A stretch of 64,000 bases of DNA from an uncultured Pelagibacteraceae bacterium (lineage in GTDB: Bacteria > Pseudomonadota > Alphaproteobacteria > Pelagibacterales > Pelagibacteraceae), in the NCBI GenBank assembly GCA_902527215.1, contig CABZOF010000001.1:124001-188000 (forward strand), read 5' to 3'. The notes under the pieces were generated by a model. That model was not told the origin of the DNA. It saw only the letters and a list, made by a program, of their open reading frames with translations, and searched no databases. The translations under genes were made by a program, and so were the position numbers. Below are positions 55,154 to 64,000 of this stretch, piece after piece. Numbering within the stretch: the first letter of the stretch is position 1; every line of letters starts with the position of its first letter.

Positions 55154-56062
55154 TTATAATTTTTTTATAAATTTTGAAAGGGCCTTAGTATCAAATTTTT
55201 GCCAATCACTCATATGACCTCTAGACCAAGTTCGCTGTCTTTTAGCGTATTGTCTGGTTTTTATAACAATATTTTGTTTTAAATCATGCATAGAAGTTTT
55301 TTTATCAATAAAATCTTTAATCTCTCTTATTCCTATAACTTTGAAGATGTTGCTATCGCTCTTCAAATTGAGCTTTAAAAAATCCTTAACTTCTTGAATA
55401 GCTCCATCTTTCATCATTTGGTCTACTCTCTTGTAGATTTTATTAATTAATTCATCTTTAGGATAATCAATATAAATCTTTATAAATTGATCCTTTTTAA
55501 AAAATGGTTTTGTTTTCTTATACCATTCAAAAATTGATTTCTTTGAAATCGAAATAACTTCATAAGCTCTGATTGATCTTTGAGCATCAGTTGGGTCAAT
55601 CCTATTTTTTACTGATGGATCGATTTTTAAGAGTTTATAATAAAATTTTTTTTGACCTAAATTATTTTGCATTCGTCTTATTTTATTACGAATGTGGATT
55701 GGTATTTTTGGAATTTTAACCAATCCATCAGTCAGGACTTTGAAATAAAGACCAGTGCCACCAACTAAAATTGGTATTTTATTTTTGTCTCTTATTTTTT
55801 TAATATTCTTATTTGCTAATTGTAACCACTCACCTGATGAAAATTCTTTTTTAACACTTCTAAAACCATATAAATGATGTTCTATTTTTTTTAAATCAAT
55901 TTTTGAAGGTCTAGCAGTCAGTATGTTTAATTCTTTATATACCTGCATACTATCCGCATTAATTATTTCCCCATTCAATTTTTTAGCAATTTTTAATGCA
56001 AATTTCGATTTGCCTGATGCTGTGGGACCTGAAATTAATATTATTTTGGACTTAAGGTCCAT
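55154..56062 (-). CDS. miaA: tRNA dimethylallyltransferase
   Basis: 302 residues, normal length. P-loop 'ILISGPTASGKSKFALKIAKKLNGEIINADSMQVYKEL' (catalytic aspartate in NADSMQVY), 'PILVGGTGLYFKVLTDGL', 'IDPTDAQRSIRAYEV' and the C-terminal 'VIKTRQYAKRQRTWSRGH' tRNA-binding stretch. It isopentenylates A37 of tRNAs reading UNN codons. The gap to ilvB upstream is 52 bp; degP stop is 4 bp from its start side. Confidence 0.95.
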   Translation of the reverse strand: MDLKSKIILISGPTASGKSKFALKIAKKLNGEIINADSMQVYKELNILTARPSKIDLKKIEHHLYGFRSVKKEFSSGEWLQLANKNIKKIRDKNKIPILVGGTGLYFKVLTDGLVKIPKIPIHIRNKIRRMQNNLGQKKFYYKLLKIDPSVKNRIDPTDAQRSIRAYEVISISKKSIFEWYKKTKPFFKKDQFIKIYIDYPKDELINKIYKRVDQMMKDGAIQEVKDFLKLNLKSDSNIFKVIGIREIKDFIDKKTSMHDLKQNIVIKTRQYAKRQRTWSRGHMSDWQKFDTKALSKFIKKL

Positions 56063-56066
56063 TTAG

Positions 56067-57455
56067 TTATTTTAATTTAACACCAACATATGTTCTTTGA
56101 TTTTGGTTATTATATATTGCAATCAGTAAGTTATTTTCATCACTTCTTAATTTCAATTTTACCACATTATCAAGATCACCTATTGTATTAATTTTTTTTC
56201 TATTAGCCTCAACAATAACATTATTTACTTGGAGATAATTAATTGGACTATCTTTATCTATTTTTGTAATTACTACTCCACTAGTTCTCTCTGGAAGGTT
56301 TCTAGCCTCAATATCATCTTTACTTAATAAACGAACATCGATTTTTAAACCTTCAATTCTCCTCACCTTTGGTTTTTCAATTACAGGTTTTTGTGCTTTA
56401 AAGTCCTCAGATGTTTCTAATCTTCCAAGAACTATTTCTTTTGTAATTTCTCGTTTGTTTCTCCAAACTTTAACAATTACTTTTTTTCCAACATCCGTTT
56501 CAGCAACAATTTTTGGTAGTTCTTTCATTTCATTAATTGGTTTTCCATCAAACTCTAAAATTATATCTCCCGGTTTAATTCCTCCTTTGTCGGATGGACT
56601 ATTGTCCGCAACACTTGCAACTAGAGCACCTCTAGGTTTATCTAGCTTTTCTGCATCTGCTATTCCTTGATCTACTACTTGAATTCTAACTCCAAGCCAT
56701 CCTCTTTTTGTTTCTCCAAATTCAATTAATTGATTTATTACTTTTTGAGCACTATTAGATGGTATCGCAAAGCCTATTCCAATTGAGCCAGATTGACCAA
56801 GTATAGCTGTGTTTATTCCAATGACATCTCCACTCATATTAAATAGTGGGCCTCCTGAATTTCCTTGATTTATTGAAGCGTCAGTTTGAATATAATCCTC
56901 ATATCTTGAGAGTCCTATGCTTCTATTTCTAGCAGAAATTATTCCTGCTGTTACAGTGCCTCCAAGACCAAATGGATTGCCTATCGCAATAACCCAATCT
57001 CCTATTCTGGCTTTATCTGAGTTACCAAATTTTACTGGCTTAAATTTTTCGTCAGAATCTATTTTTAATACTGCGATATCCATACCCGCATCAGCACCAA
57101 GAACCTCAGCTTTATAATCTTGATCTCCATTAACTCTAACAAATATATCTGATGCGCCCTGAATAACATGGTTGTTTGTTATTACAATTCCATCTTCATC
57201 AATTATAAAACCTGATCCTAACGCGCTAGTTTGCCTTTGTTGAGGAGAACCAAACATATCTTCAAATGGCGAACCTGGGGGAAATTCAAATGGCAAAGGG
57301 TTTGATCTTGTTGTAACAGTTGTAGTTGTTGATATATTTACAACTGATGGCATTAATCTCTCTGCTAAATCTGCAAATGACGATGGAATTTCCTGAGCTT
57401 TGGAAATTGAAAAATAATTTATTGAAATTATTAATATTGATAAAATTTTGTACAT
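56067..57455 (-). CDS. degP: Do-family periplasmic serine protease (DegP/HtrA)
   Basis: 462 residues with a signal peptide ('ILSILIISINYFSISKAQ'). The trypsin-like catalytic triad is H in 'GIVITNNHVIQGA', D in 'GADAGMDIAVLKID', S in 'DASINQGNSGGPLFN'; two PDZ domains follow (about 255-345 and 365-460), the first with 'GWLGVRIQVVDQGIADA'. It degrades or refolds misfolded envelope proteins. Co-directional with hflKC and DUF2065, the usual envelope-protein quality-control cluster. Confidence 0.94.
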   Translation of the reverse strand: MYKILSILIISINYFSISKAQEIPSSFADLAERLMPSVVNISTTTTVTTRSNPLPFEFPPGSPFEDMFGSPQQRQTSALGSGFIIDEDGIVITNNHVIQGASDIFVRVNGDQDYKAEVLGADAGMDIAVLKIDSDEKFKPVKFGNSDKARIGDWVIAIGNPFGLGGTVTAGIISARNRSIGLSRYEDYIQTDASINQGNSGGPLFNMSGDVIGINTAILGQSGSIGIGFAIPSNSAQKVINQLIEFGETKRGWLGVRIQVVDQGIADAEKLDKPRGALVASVADNSPSDKGGIKPGDIILEFDGKPINEMKELPKIVAETDVGKKVIVKVWRNKREITKEIVLGRLETSEDFKAQKPVIEKPKVRRIEGLKIDVRLLSKDDIEARNLPERTSGVVITKIDKDSPINYLQVNNVIVEANRKKINTIGDLDNVVKLKLRSDENNLLIAIYNNQNQRTYVGVKLK

Positions 57456-57459
57456 ATTT

Positions 57460-57645
57460 TCATGACTTTGAATACCAAATAATTATAAATCCTATAATTG
57501 CAAATACTAATCCGCCTGCTCTGAGTTGTTTATCAGCTACAGCATCAAGTTTTTTCAGCATATTTTTCATTTTTGATGGAAATAAGGCATATAAAACACC
57601 TTCAATAAATAAGAAAAGACCAAATGCTATGATCAATTCTTTCAT
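57460..57645 (-). CDS. DUF2065 family small membrane protein
   Basis: 61 residues with two hydrophobic helices ('LIIAFGLFLFIEGVLYALFP' and 'LRAGGLVFAIIGFIIIWYSK') separated by a charged loop: the DUF2065/YjeT pattern. Such genes are repeatedly found next to hflK-hflC, as here (14 bp after hflC, 4 bp before degP). Function unknown; a role in the HflKC assembly is often assumed on synteny only. Confidence 0.85.
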   Translation of the reverse strand: MKELIIAFGLFLFIEGVLYALFPSKMKNMLKKLDAVADKQLRAGGLVFAIIGFIIIWYSKS

Positions 57646-57659
57646 ATTAACTAAAATTG

Positions 57660-58520
57660 TTATTTTTCTTTATTTCCAAAAAATTTAAAAAACTCACTGT
57701 CTGGAGATAGAATCATTGATGTTTCTCCACCAATTAAAGCTTTTTGGTAAGCTTGCATTGCTCTATAAAATCCGAAAAATTCAGGGTCTTGTCCAAATGC
57801 ATCAGCGAAAATTTTGTTTTTTTGACCATCACCTTCACCTTTCATAATCTCAGATTTTTTCTGTGCATCAGCTAAAATAACTGTAACTTCTTTATCTGCG
57901 GTTGATGTTATAGTAACTGCCATTTCAGCACCTTTTGCTCTGAACTCTTTAGCTTCTCTTTCCCTTTCAGTTTGCATTCTTCTAAAGATCGCATCACTAT
58001 TTGCTTGAGGTAAATCAGCTCTTTTAATTCTTACATCAACTATCTTGATACCAAAATTTTCAGCTTCATTATTAACTCCTTGTTGAATCAAAGCCATTTG
58101 CTTTGATCTATCCTCAGATAATAATGTTTGTAGTTTTTGTTGACCTAATACATTTCTTATTCTTGAGTTGATAATCGTTGCTAATCTTGATCTTGCAACT
58201 CTTTCATTTCCTACAGAAATATAAAATTTTAATGGATCAATAATTTGAAATCTTGCAAATGCATCAACTATCAAACGTTTTTGATCTGATGCAATAACCT
58301 CTTCTGGCGGAGTATCCAAATTTAAAACTCTTTTATCCAAGAATACCACGTTCTGAATAAATGGAATCTTGAAATTTAATCCTGGCTTTAAAATTATTCT
58401 TTTTGGATCACCAAATTGTAGAACTATAGCTTGATTTACTTCTTTAACTATAAATATTGAAAAGAATAAAGTTGCTCCTATTAAGATGATTATTGGTAAT
58501 ATAAATTTTCCAGCTTTCAT
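57660..58520 (-). CDS. hflC: HflC, SPFH-domain modulator of FtsH
   Basis: 286 residues: N-terminal transmembrane helix ('FILPIIILIGATLFFSIFIV'), SPFH/band-7 domain ('VNQAIVLQFGDPKRIILKPGLNFKIPFIQNVVFLDKRVL') and a helical C-terminal part rich in alanine, lysine and glutamate. With HflK it forms the large periplasmic cage that controls the FtsH protease. Its start overlaps the hflK stop by one base. Confidence 0.94.
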   Translation of the reverse strand: MKAGKFILPIIILIGATLFFSIFIVKEVNQAIVLQFGDPKRIILKPGLNFKIPFIQNVVFLDKRVLNLDTPPEEVIASDQKRLIVDAFARFQIIDPLKFYISVGNERVARSRLATIINSRIRNVLGQQKLQTLLSEDRSKQMALIQQGVNNEAENFGIKIVDVRIKRADLPQANSDAIFRRMQTEREREAKEFRAKGAEMAVTITSTADKEVTVILADAQKKSEIMKGEGDGQKNKIFADAFGQDPEFFGFYRAMQAYQKALIGGETSMILSPDSEFFKFFGNKEK

Positions 58521-59617
58521 TAGTTTGTCCCTGATTTTAATTCTTGTAAAGGAAGATATGGCACAACTCCAGATCCTGAGTCTTTGTCAATTATAATTTT
58601 ATTAATATCAGCAAGCACTTGCTCCATTGTCTCTAAATACATTCTTTCTTGAGTAACTTCTTTTGCTTTAGCGTACTCAGTGTAAATTGATAAAAATCTA
58701 CTTGCTTCACCTTCAGCCTTTGCAACAACTTCTTTTTTATAAGCTTCAGCTGCTTGTAAAATTTTTGCAGCTTCTCCTCGTGCTCTTGGTATCACATCAT
58801 TAGCATAAGCTTCTGCCTCATTTTTTGATCTCTCCATATCAGCTCTAGCAGCTTGTACATCTCTAAAAGCATCAATGACCTGGTCTGGTGGGTCAGCTTT
58901 TTGAGTTTGAACTTGTGTAATTTGCACTCCACTTTCATATTCATCAAGAATTCCTTGAATAATATCTTGAGTATCTCTCTCAATAACTGCTCTTCCTTCT
59001 GTCAAAATTGGTTGAATATTTGATCTTGCAATTACTTCTCTCATAGCCGTTTCTGCTGCTGCTTTTACAGTGCCTTCAGGATCTTGAATTTTAAAAAGAA
59101 AGTTGCCTGCATCTTTAATTACCCAAAATACTGAAAAATCTATGTTAACTATATTTTCATCACCAGTTAGCATCAAACTTTCTTCTGGAACATCAGCTAC
59201 ACCACCTCCTTGACCAAATCCACTATCTCTCTCTGATCTAAAACCAATATCCATTCTATTTACCTTTGTAACTTTAGGTGTTAACACACTTTCAATTGGG
59301 AATGGCAGATGATAATTTAATCCTGGTTGAGTAGTATTTACAAACTTTCCAAATCTTAAAACCACTCCCTGCTCATCAGGTAAAACTCTATACAAACCAC
59401 TTAATGCCCAAATTACAACCAAGATAATCAATCCAAGTATAATTGGTTTTTTACCCCCTGTACCACTTCCAGTAAATTTATTTATAGTATCCTGTAATTT
59501 TTTAATTGCTTCGTCTAAATTAGGAGGTGTTGGGCCTCTTCTGAAACCTCCACCATTTCCACTTCCTCCTCCACCTGGAGGACTGCCCCATGGGCTTTGA
59601 TTTTTGTAAATCGTCAT
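58520..59617 (-). CDS. hflK: HflK, SPFH-domain modulator of FtsH
   Basis: 365 residues. The cytoplasmic N-terminus is glycine/proline-rich ('PWGSPPGGGGSGNGGGF'), typical of HflK; one transmembrane helix about 58-76 ('PIILGLIILVVIWALSGLY'); SPFH domain with 'DEQGVVLRFGKFVNTTQPGLNYHLPFPIE'; C-terminal coiled-coil helix about 240-320. Partner of HflC. Start is 53 bp from the divergent mrp gene. Confidence 0.94.
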   Translation of the reverse strand: MTIYKNQSPWGSPPGGGGSGNGGGFRRGPTPPNLDEAIKKLQDTINKFTGSGTGGKKPIILGLIILVVIWALSGLYRVLPDEQGVVLRFGKFVNTTQPGLNYHLPFPIESVLTPKVTKVNRMDIGFRSERDSGFGQGGGVADVPEESLMLTGDENIVNIDFSVFWVIKDAGNFLFKIQDPEGTVKAAAETAMREVIARSNIQPILTEGRAVIERDTQDIIQGILDEYESGVQITQVQTQKADPPDQVIDAFRDVQAARADMERSKNEAEAYANDVIPRARGEAAKILQAAEAYKKEVVAKAEGEASRFLSIYTEYAKAKEVTQERMYLETMEQVLADINKIIIDKDSGSGVVPYLPLQELKSGTN

Positions 59618-59670
59618 TATGTCACTCTATATAGTGTCTTTATAATCAAAAACAAGGTAAGTGTATTTTT
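59618..59670. promoter_or_regulatory. divergent hflK/mrp promoter region
   Basis: The 53-bp spacer has TATAAT at 59641-59646 on the + strand, 24 nt before the mrp ATG, and a near-palindromic CACTCTATATAGTG (59622-59635) that gives a TATAGA-like -10 box for hflK on the other strand. Both promoters must overlap in this short interval. Exact boxes are approximate. Confidence 0.4.
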
Positions 59671-60495
59671 ATGAATGAAAAAAAAGTAGGTCTTAGTGAC
59701 ACAATGAAGGCAAAAACTGAGCCAAAAACCTTCAAAAGAAACCCAATTCCAGGCACTAAATTTACAATTGCAATATCTAGTGCAAAAGGTGGTGTTGGAA
59801 AATCTACTTTTGCAACAAATTTAGCTTTAGCCTTAAAAAAAGTTGGATGCAAAGTTGGAATTTTAGATGCTGATATTTATGGACCATCTTTGCCAAAACT
59901 ATTCTCTATAAATGAAAAGCCAGATAGCGATGGGCAAACTTTGAAGCCGATTATAAAGTATGACATTCAATGTATGTCTATTGGTTTTTTAACAGATGAG
60001 CAAACACCAATGATCTGGAGAGGGCCAATGGTTACCAGTGCTATTAAAACCTTTACTCAAAAAGTTGGCTGGAAAGACTTAGACTTCATAATTGTTGATA
60101 TGCCTCCAGGCACAGGTGATACGCAGCTTACTTTTGCTCAAGAGATTAGTGTAGACGGTGCAATAATAGTCTCTACTCCTCAAGAAATAGCACTACAAGA
60201 TGTAAAGAGAGGAATTAGAATGTTTGAAAAATTAAAAGTAAATATTATTGGATTAATTGACAATATGAGTCACTTTATCGGGGATGATGGAAAGAAATAT
60301 GCAATTTTTGGAGAGAATGGTGTTGAAAGGACTGCAAAAGAATTTGATAAGAAATTTTTAGGACAAATACCAATAAATTCTGATGTTGGGAAATATGGAG
60401 ATATGGGAATTCCTATTGTTGAGAAAGATCCAGATCATGAAATTACAAAAATTTATACAAAATTTGCGGAAGATATTAAACAATCCTATCTTTAA
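59671..60495 (+). CDS. Mrp/NBP35-family P-loop ATPase (Fe-S cluster carrier type)
   Basis: 274 residues of the Mrp/ApbC group with the deviant Walker A '[21 protein letters not shown]' at about 30-50, '[13 protein letters not shown]', 'MIWRGPMV', '[12 protein letters not shown]'. Unlike many Mrp proteins it has no N-terminal DUF59 domain, and the usual CxxC after 'NMS.F' is missing ('[17 protein letters not shown]'); alphaproteobacterial homologues often lack it too. It could therefore carry clusters differently or act otherwise. It converges with thyX, overlapping by 20 bp. Confidence 0.88.
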   Translation: MNEKKVGLSDTMKAKTEPKTFKRNPIPGTKFTIAISSAKGGVGKSTFATNLALALKKVGCKVGILDADIYGPSLPKLFSINEKPDSDGQTLKPIIKYDIQCMSIGFLTDEQTPMIWRGPMVTSAIKTFTQKVGWKDLDFIIVDMPPGTGDTQLTFAQEISVDGAIIVSTPQEIALQDVKRGIRMFEKLKVNIIGLIDNMSHFIGDDGKKYAIFGENGVERTAKEFDKKFLGQIPINSDVGKYGDMGIPIVEKDPDHEITKIYTKFAEDIKQSYL

Positions 60496-61423
60496 TTTCA
60501 AAAGCATCCATAAGTTCATTCCATTCTCTTTTTGAAAGTCCAGATTGTTCTAAATTTATTTCCTCACCTTTTATTAGTTTTTGAATAATAACTTTTCCTT
60601 TTGCAGAAACCTCCGTACCACCTACTCTATAGTCCATAAAAGCATCATATGTTATTGGAACCCATCTCTTTAGAGTATCTAACATTATATCTGCATAAAC
60701 TCTAATTTCATATTGAGCATGATGATCTGCACGTAACCTTAAAAAATTCATTAAATTTAAAAGATCAGTTTTCCAATACCACTGCGTATATGTATTTAAA
60801 GTTAAATTCATTCTAGCCAACTCCCTAGCTAATCCTTTTTTATTTTCATCAATTGTAGACCCATCAAATTTTTGATTAAGCATAGTTTCATAATTATCAT
60901 ATGTTCTCTCAGCATCATTTTTTAAAAGTTCTAAAACTTCCTTTGCCTGCTCTCCCTCAATCACATCACCTCTACCTTGTCTATTTGCAATTGATTGAGC
61001 TGCTAAATTTTGCGGATCAGGTAAATAAAATTCTTTATCTAAAATTGAATATCTTGCAGAGTATTCATTGACATTTGCTGTACGATGTCTAATCCATTGT
61101 CTTGCTATAAATATTGGTAATTTTACATGATATTTAATTTCACACATTTCGAATGGAGTACTATGCCAATGACGCATTAGATATTTTATAAGACCGCTAT
61201 CTGTTGAAACCTGTTTAGTTCCTTTGCCATAAGAAACTCTTGCAGACTGAACTATTGAGCTATCATCTCCCATGTAGTCAATAACTCTTATAAAGCCATG
61301 ATCTAAAGCTGGCATAGCTTCATATAATACTTTTTCTAATTCAGGAGCAGTAACTCTTTTAGTTACATTCTCTTGGGATTGTTGATCTTTTATGTCGTTT
61401 ATTTGTTCTTTTGTAAGTTTCAT
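60476..61423 (-). CDS. thyX: FAD-dependent thymidylate synthase ThyX
   Basis: 315 residues. The diagnostic RHRx7S motif is '[11 protein letters not shown]' in '[22 protein letters not shown]', with '[15 protein letters not shown]' and '[37 protein letters not shown]' also conserved. The enzyme makes dTMP from dUMP using methylene-THF and FAD, replacing ThyA. The C-terminal tail overlaps the 3' end of mrp by 20 bp. It is somewhat longer than the shortest ThyX proteins (about 220-300), with the extra residues mainly in the middle. Confidence 0.95.
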   Translation of the reverse strand: MKLTKEQINDIKDQQSQENVTKRVTAPELEKVLYEAMPALDHGFIRVIDYMGDDSSIVQSARVSYGKGTKQVSTDSGLIKYLMRHWHSTPFEMCEIKYHVKLPIFIARQWIRHRTANVNEYSARYSILDKEFYLPDPQNLAAQSIANRQGRGDVIEGEQAKEVLELLKNDAERTYDNYETMLNQKFDGSTIDENKKGLARELARMNLTLNTYTQWYWKTDLLNLMNFLRLRADHHAQYEIRVYADIMLDTLKRWVPITYDAFMDYRVGGTEVSAKGKVIIQKLIKGEEINLEQSGLSKREWNELMDAFEIKDRIV

Positions 61424-61460
61424 GAATAAATTATTGAATCTCTTGTATTTGGTTTTATAT

Positions 61461-61724
61461 TAATAGTGTTGGTTTTCCAACTATGACGATAAACGAATTT
61501 CGTAATAACCATTGCGGACGTGGGGGCAGTACCCACCACCTCCACCATTTACAACTTAAGGGGGTGAATTAGGATCGACGGGTGTCTAAAAGTTGTTCTT
61601 TCGTTCGGTATTGTTCCGCCGTGATGGACTAATTTATAAATGCTAACGAAAGTTATGCACTTGCAGCTTAATTAGTTTACTAATTAAGTTACGGGGTTTG
61701 GGGCACCTGGCAACAGAACGCCCC
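61461..61724 (+). ncRNA. ssrA: transfer-messenger RNA, circularly permuted two-piece type
   Basis: The acceptor piece comes first: a T-arm GTGGG/CCCAC (61520-61524 and 61532-61536) with a 7-base loop, then CACCTCC (61537-61543) and an encoded ACCA (61544-61547). After a 12-base linker the coding piece starts with GGGGGTG (61560-61566), which pairs with CACCTCC as the 7-bp acceptor stem (one G-U), followed by 'AATTAGGATCGACGG'. The tag frame GCT AAC GAA AGT TAT GCA CTT GCA GCT TAA (61642-61671) encodes ANESYALAA. This is the split, permuted tmRNA of alphaproteobacteria. The 5' end is approximate. Confidence 0.92.
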
Positions 61725-61732
61725 TTTTTTTA
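61700..61732 (+). terminator. terminal hairpin of tmRNA with T tract
   Basis: GGGGC (61700-61704) and GCCCC (61720-61724) pair around a 15-base loop containing the 'CCTGGCAACAGAA' element of alphaproteobacterial tmRNAs, then a run of T from 61725. It is both the last helix of the coding piece and probably the transcription terminator. Confidence 0.75.
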
Positions 61733-61749
61733 TATATAATTTTAATTTA

Positions 61750-61835
61750 TGGTGCGGCCAGAGAGAATCGAACTCTCATGAGCTAGGCTCACACGGCCCT
61801 CAACCGTGCCTGTCTACCAATTTCAGCATGGCCGC
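61750..61835 (-). tRNA. tRNA-Leu (anticodon GAG)
   Basis: On the minus strand the RNA begins GCGGCCA and ends UGGCCGC-A-CCA, a perfect 7-bp acceptor stem with discriminator A and an encoded CCA (61752-61750). The anticodon arm is CACGG-UUGAGGG-CCGUG, giving anticodon GAG (leucine, CUU/CUC). A long variable arm with its own stem (class II tRNA) and the T-arm 'AGAGUUCGAUUCUCU' confirm tRNA-Leu. It faces the tmRNA gene and its 3' ends are 26 bp apart. Confidence 0.95.
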
Positions 61836-61893
61836 AAATCATGCGTCAGATTAAATGAATGACAATTCTATTTCAAGTTGATAAGTTTTTATT

Positions 61894-62883
61894 ATGGAAT
61901 TTACAAACCAAGTTAAAATTGCAACTGATCCTATTTATCAAAAGGTTTCTAAATCCATTCCTGAAATAGAGTGGGCAACTCATGCACCTTATATTTATAA
62001 AATAAATAAACTTAAAAAAGAGAAGAATGCAGTAATTCTTGCTCACAATTACCAAACTCCTGAAATATATCATGGCATATCAGATTTTTCAGCAGACTCG
62101 TTAGCCTTAGCAATTGAAGCTGCAAAAACAAAGGCTGATATAATTGTTATGTGCGGTGTACATTTTATGGCGGAGACTGCCAAATTGATGAGTCCAGATA
62201 AAAAAGTTTTATTGCCAGATATGAAAGCTGGGTGCTCTTTATCCTCATCTATAACTGGTGAAGATGTAAGAAACTTAAAAAAACAATATCCTGGTGTTCC
62301 TGTTGTTTCATACGTTAACACTTCTGCAGATGTTAAGGCTGAAACTGACGTTTGTTGTACATCAGCAAATGCTGTTAAGATTGTAAACTCTCTAGGTGTA
62401 AAAAAAGTAATTTTCTTACCAGACGATTATTTAGCAAAATATGTTGCTTCTCAAACTGATGTAGAAATTATTTCATGGAAAGGTACATGTGAAGTTCATG
62501 AACAATTTAATGATGAAGAGATTAATGAAATAAGAAAAAATAATCCCGGAATTAAAATTATTGCTCATCCTGAATGCCCTCCTGATGTAATAGAAGCAAG
62601 TGATTTTGCTGGTTCAACAAGTGGTATGATTAAATATGTTAAAGATAATCAACCTAAAAAAGTTATGATGGTTACAGAATGCTCAATGAGTGATAATGTT
62701 CAAATTGATAATCCTGATGTAGAATTTATTAGGCCTTGTAACTTATGTCCTCACATGAAGAGGATTACACTACCAAAAATACTTGATTGTTTAGAAAATG
62801 AAACAAACGAATTAATTATGAACCATGAAACAATTGAGAAAGCTAGAAAATCTGTAGAGAGAATGGCTGAAATAGGCAGATAA
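61894..62883 (+). CDS. nadA: quinolinate synthase
   Basis: 329 residues. The [4Fe-4S] ligands are likely C in 'MKAGCSLSSSITGED', C in 'MVTECSMSDN' and C in 'PCNLCPHMKRITLPKI'; 'AVILAHNYQTPEIYHGISDFSADSLALA' binds the substrate. It condenses iminoaspartate and dihydroxyacetone phosphate to quinolinate for NAD synthesis. It is followed 5 bp later by nadC. No nadB (L-aspartate oxidase) is in the window. Confidence 0.96.
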   Translation: MEFTNQVKIATDPIYQKVSKSIPEIEWATHAPYIYKINKLKKEKNAVILAHNYQTPEIYHGISDFSADSLALAIEAAKTKADIIVMCGVHFMAETAKLMSPDKKVLLPDMKAGCSLSSSITGEDVRNLKKQYPGVPVVSYVNTSADVKAETDVCCTSANAVKIVNSLGVKKVIFLPDDYLAKYVASQTDVEIISWKGTCEVHEQFNDEEINEIRKNNPGIKIIAHPECPPDVIEASDFAGSTSGMIKYVKDNQPKKVMMVTECSMSDNVQIDNPDVEFIRPCNLCPHMKRITLPKILDCLENETNELIMNHETIEKARKSVERMAEIGR

Positions 62884-62888
62884 ATTCT

Positions 62889-63725
62889 GTGCCAAAAATT
62901 CAATTAAGTAATAGCTTTATACGTTCCGCCTGCAAGTTAGCTCTTAATGAGGATTTATATCCGTCAGGAGATATTACAACAAATCTATTAAATAATAATT
63001 CAATTTCAAAAGTTAAACTAATAAGTAATGAAAAAGGTATTATAGGTGGATTAGAATTTGCTAAACAAACATTTAATTTACTAGACAGGAATATTAAATT
63101 TCATATAAAAAAAAAAGAAGGATCGAAAATTAGTAAAGGATCTGTAATTGCTGTAATTGAAGGTAAAATTAAAAATATATTAATTGGAGAAAGAGTTGCT
63201 TTAAATTTTCTCTCCCATATCTCAGGTATCGCAACCAAAACCAATAAATTTGTAAAAAAGGTAGGAGAGAAAACAAAAATTTGTTGTACAAGGAAAACAA
63301 TTCCAAATCTAAGAGTTATTCAAAAATATGCAGTAAAACTAGGAGGTGGGACAAACCACAGATTTAATTTAAGTGATGAATTTTTAATTAAAGACAATCA
63401 TCTAGCATCATCAAAGAAATTTGAAGAAATAGTGAAAAAAGCAATTAAAAATAAAAAGAAAAGAAAAATAACTGTTGAAGTTGACACTTTGAAACAATTT
63501 AAGAAAATTAATGGACTTAATTTTAATACAGTTCTATTTGATAATATGAGTCCAAAAAATGTCAAAGTAGCTATTAAATATGCAAAAGGGAAATATGAAA
63601 CGGAAGCCTCTGGAGGAATAAATTTAAAAAATGTAAAAAATCTTGCTGCAACAAACGTTGATAGAATATCAGTAGGTGAATTAACACATAGTATTCAAGC
63701 TTTAGATTTAAAATTTGAGATTTAA
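62889..63725 (+). CDS. nadC: nicotinate-nucleotide pyrophosphorylase (carboxylating)
   Basis: 278 residues. '[20 protein letters not shown]' at the N-terminus, '[25 protein letters not shown]', '[43 protein letters not shown]' (phosphoribosyl and carboxylate binding) and '[14 protein letters not shown]' are diagnostic. It converts quinolinate and PRPP to nicotinate mononucleotide. Start is GTG at 62889, giving the normal N-terminus. The stop overlaps the convergent ppdK stop by 4 bp. Confidence 0.95.
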   Translation: MPKIQLSNSFIRSACKLALNEDLYPSGDITTNLLNNNSISKVKLISNEKGIIGGLEFAKQTFNLLDRNIKFHIKKKEGSKISKGSVIAVIEGKIKNILIGERVALNFLSHISGIATKTNKFVKKVGEKTKICCTRKTIPNLRVIQKYAVKLGGGTNHRFNLSDEFLIKDNHLASSKKFEEIVKKAIKNKKKRKITVEVDTLKQFKKINGLNFNTVLFDNMSPKNVKVAIKYAKGKYETEASGGINLKNVKNLAATNVDRISVGELTHSIQALDLKFEI

Positions 63726-64000
63726 TTTTTTTTTATTTGAGCTTGGGCTGCCGCTAATCTTGCAACTGGAACTCTGTAAGGAGAACAAGACACATAATCT
63801 AATCCAGTTTTTGCACAAAATTCTATACTTTTAGGATCTCCACCATGCTCACCACAAATTCCAAGCTTAATTTTTTTGTTTTGTTTTCTTCCTTTGTCAG
63901 TTGCAATTTTTATTAAGTCTCCAACTCCATCATCGATTGATACAAAAGGATCAATGTCAAAAATTTTGTTCTCAATATAATCGTTTAAAAATTTACCACT
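63722..64000 (-). CDS. ppdK: pyruvate phosphate dikinase, C-terminal part (partial)
   Basis: An open frame of 92 residues plus stop, entering from the right edge. It contains '[20 protein letters not shown]', '[18 protein letters not shown]' and '[24 protein letters not shown]', the catalytic cysteine loop (C in [10 protein letters not shown]) and C-terminus of pyruvate phosphate dikinase. PEP synthase and PTS enzyme I share the fold, but '[16 protein letters not shown]' is specific to PPDK. It interconverts pyruvate and phosphoenolpyruvate with ATP and phosphate. The gene converges with nadC. Confidence 0.92.
   Translation of the reverse strand, partial: SGKFLNDYIENKIFDIDPFVSIDDGVGDLIKIATDKGRKQNKKIKLGICGEHGGDPKSIEFCAKTGLDYVSCSPYRVPVARLAAAQAQIKKN

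Overview
The window looks like a chromosome segment of a SAR11-type marine alphaproteobacterium (Pelagibacterales). The basis is the very AT-rich sequence, coding density close to total with 1-20 bp overlaps between neighbouring genes, lysine/asparagine/isoleucine-rich proteins, a circularly permuted tmRNA gene of the alphaproteobacterial type, and many ABC and DMT carriers with almost no regulators. This is inference from sequence character and gene content; no database search was possible. I saw no insertion sequence, prophage, CRISPR array or clear pseudogene.

Region 1 (1-11.9 kb) is a small-molecule catabolism zone. The tail of a CBS-domain protein (probably ProV of a glycine-betaine transporter) leads into a BesD/HalD-like Fe/2-oxoglutarate oxygenase and an SDR. 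A carnitine-to-glycine-betaine route can be assembled from carnitine dehydrogenase (cdhA), a BKACE dehydrocarnitine-cleaving enzyme (cdhC) and a betainyl-CoA thioesterase-like protein (cdhB). These are mixed with a class II aldolase, a CitE-like lyase, a TauD-type oxygenase, a choline-oxidase-like GMC flavoprotein, a DMT carrier and an IPNS-type oxygenase. Region 2 (12.0-18.6 kb) is a tight operon of unknown substrate: LLM flavin monooxygenase, TPP enzyme, 'amino acid synthesis' family protein, alpha/beta hydrolase, aldehyde dehydrogenase and DMT carrier.

Region 3 (18.7-33.1 kb) is devoted to amino-acid-type transport. A periplasmic binding protein on the + strand converges on a long minus-strand array holding two complete Liv-type permease/ATPase sets, a second binding protein, AzlCD and LysE-type exporters, the glutarate hydroxylase GlaH and a pyrroline-5-carboxylate-reductase-like enzyme. 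Region 4 (33.2-44.5 kb) holds TIGR03643, glutaredoxin, a DUF1479 oxygenase, a secreted protein paired with an inverse-autotransporter-like barrel, MsrB, an HDAC-like deacetylase, a D-2-hydroxyacid dehydrogenase, a DMT carrier, a giant indolepyruvate ferredoxin oxidoreductase and a DadA-like oxidase.

Region 5 (44.6-64 kb) is core genome: rodA-mrdA-mreD-mreC-mreB, leuA, ilvC-ilvN-ilvB, miaA, degP-DUF2065-hflC-hflK, mrp, thyX, the two-piece tmRNA, tRNA-Leu(GAG), nadA-nadC, and the C-terminus of pyruvate phosphate dikinase. The points most worth a second look are the split carnitine module, the unknown LLM/TPP cassette with its GC-enriched leader, the import-plus-export operon, a pair of mutually complementary palindromes in front of a lysE gene, five Fe/2OG-type oxygenases of different families in 35 kb, and apparently leaderless starts at leuA and ilvB.
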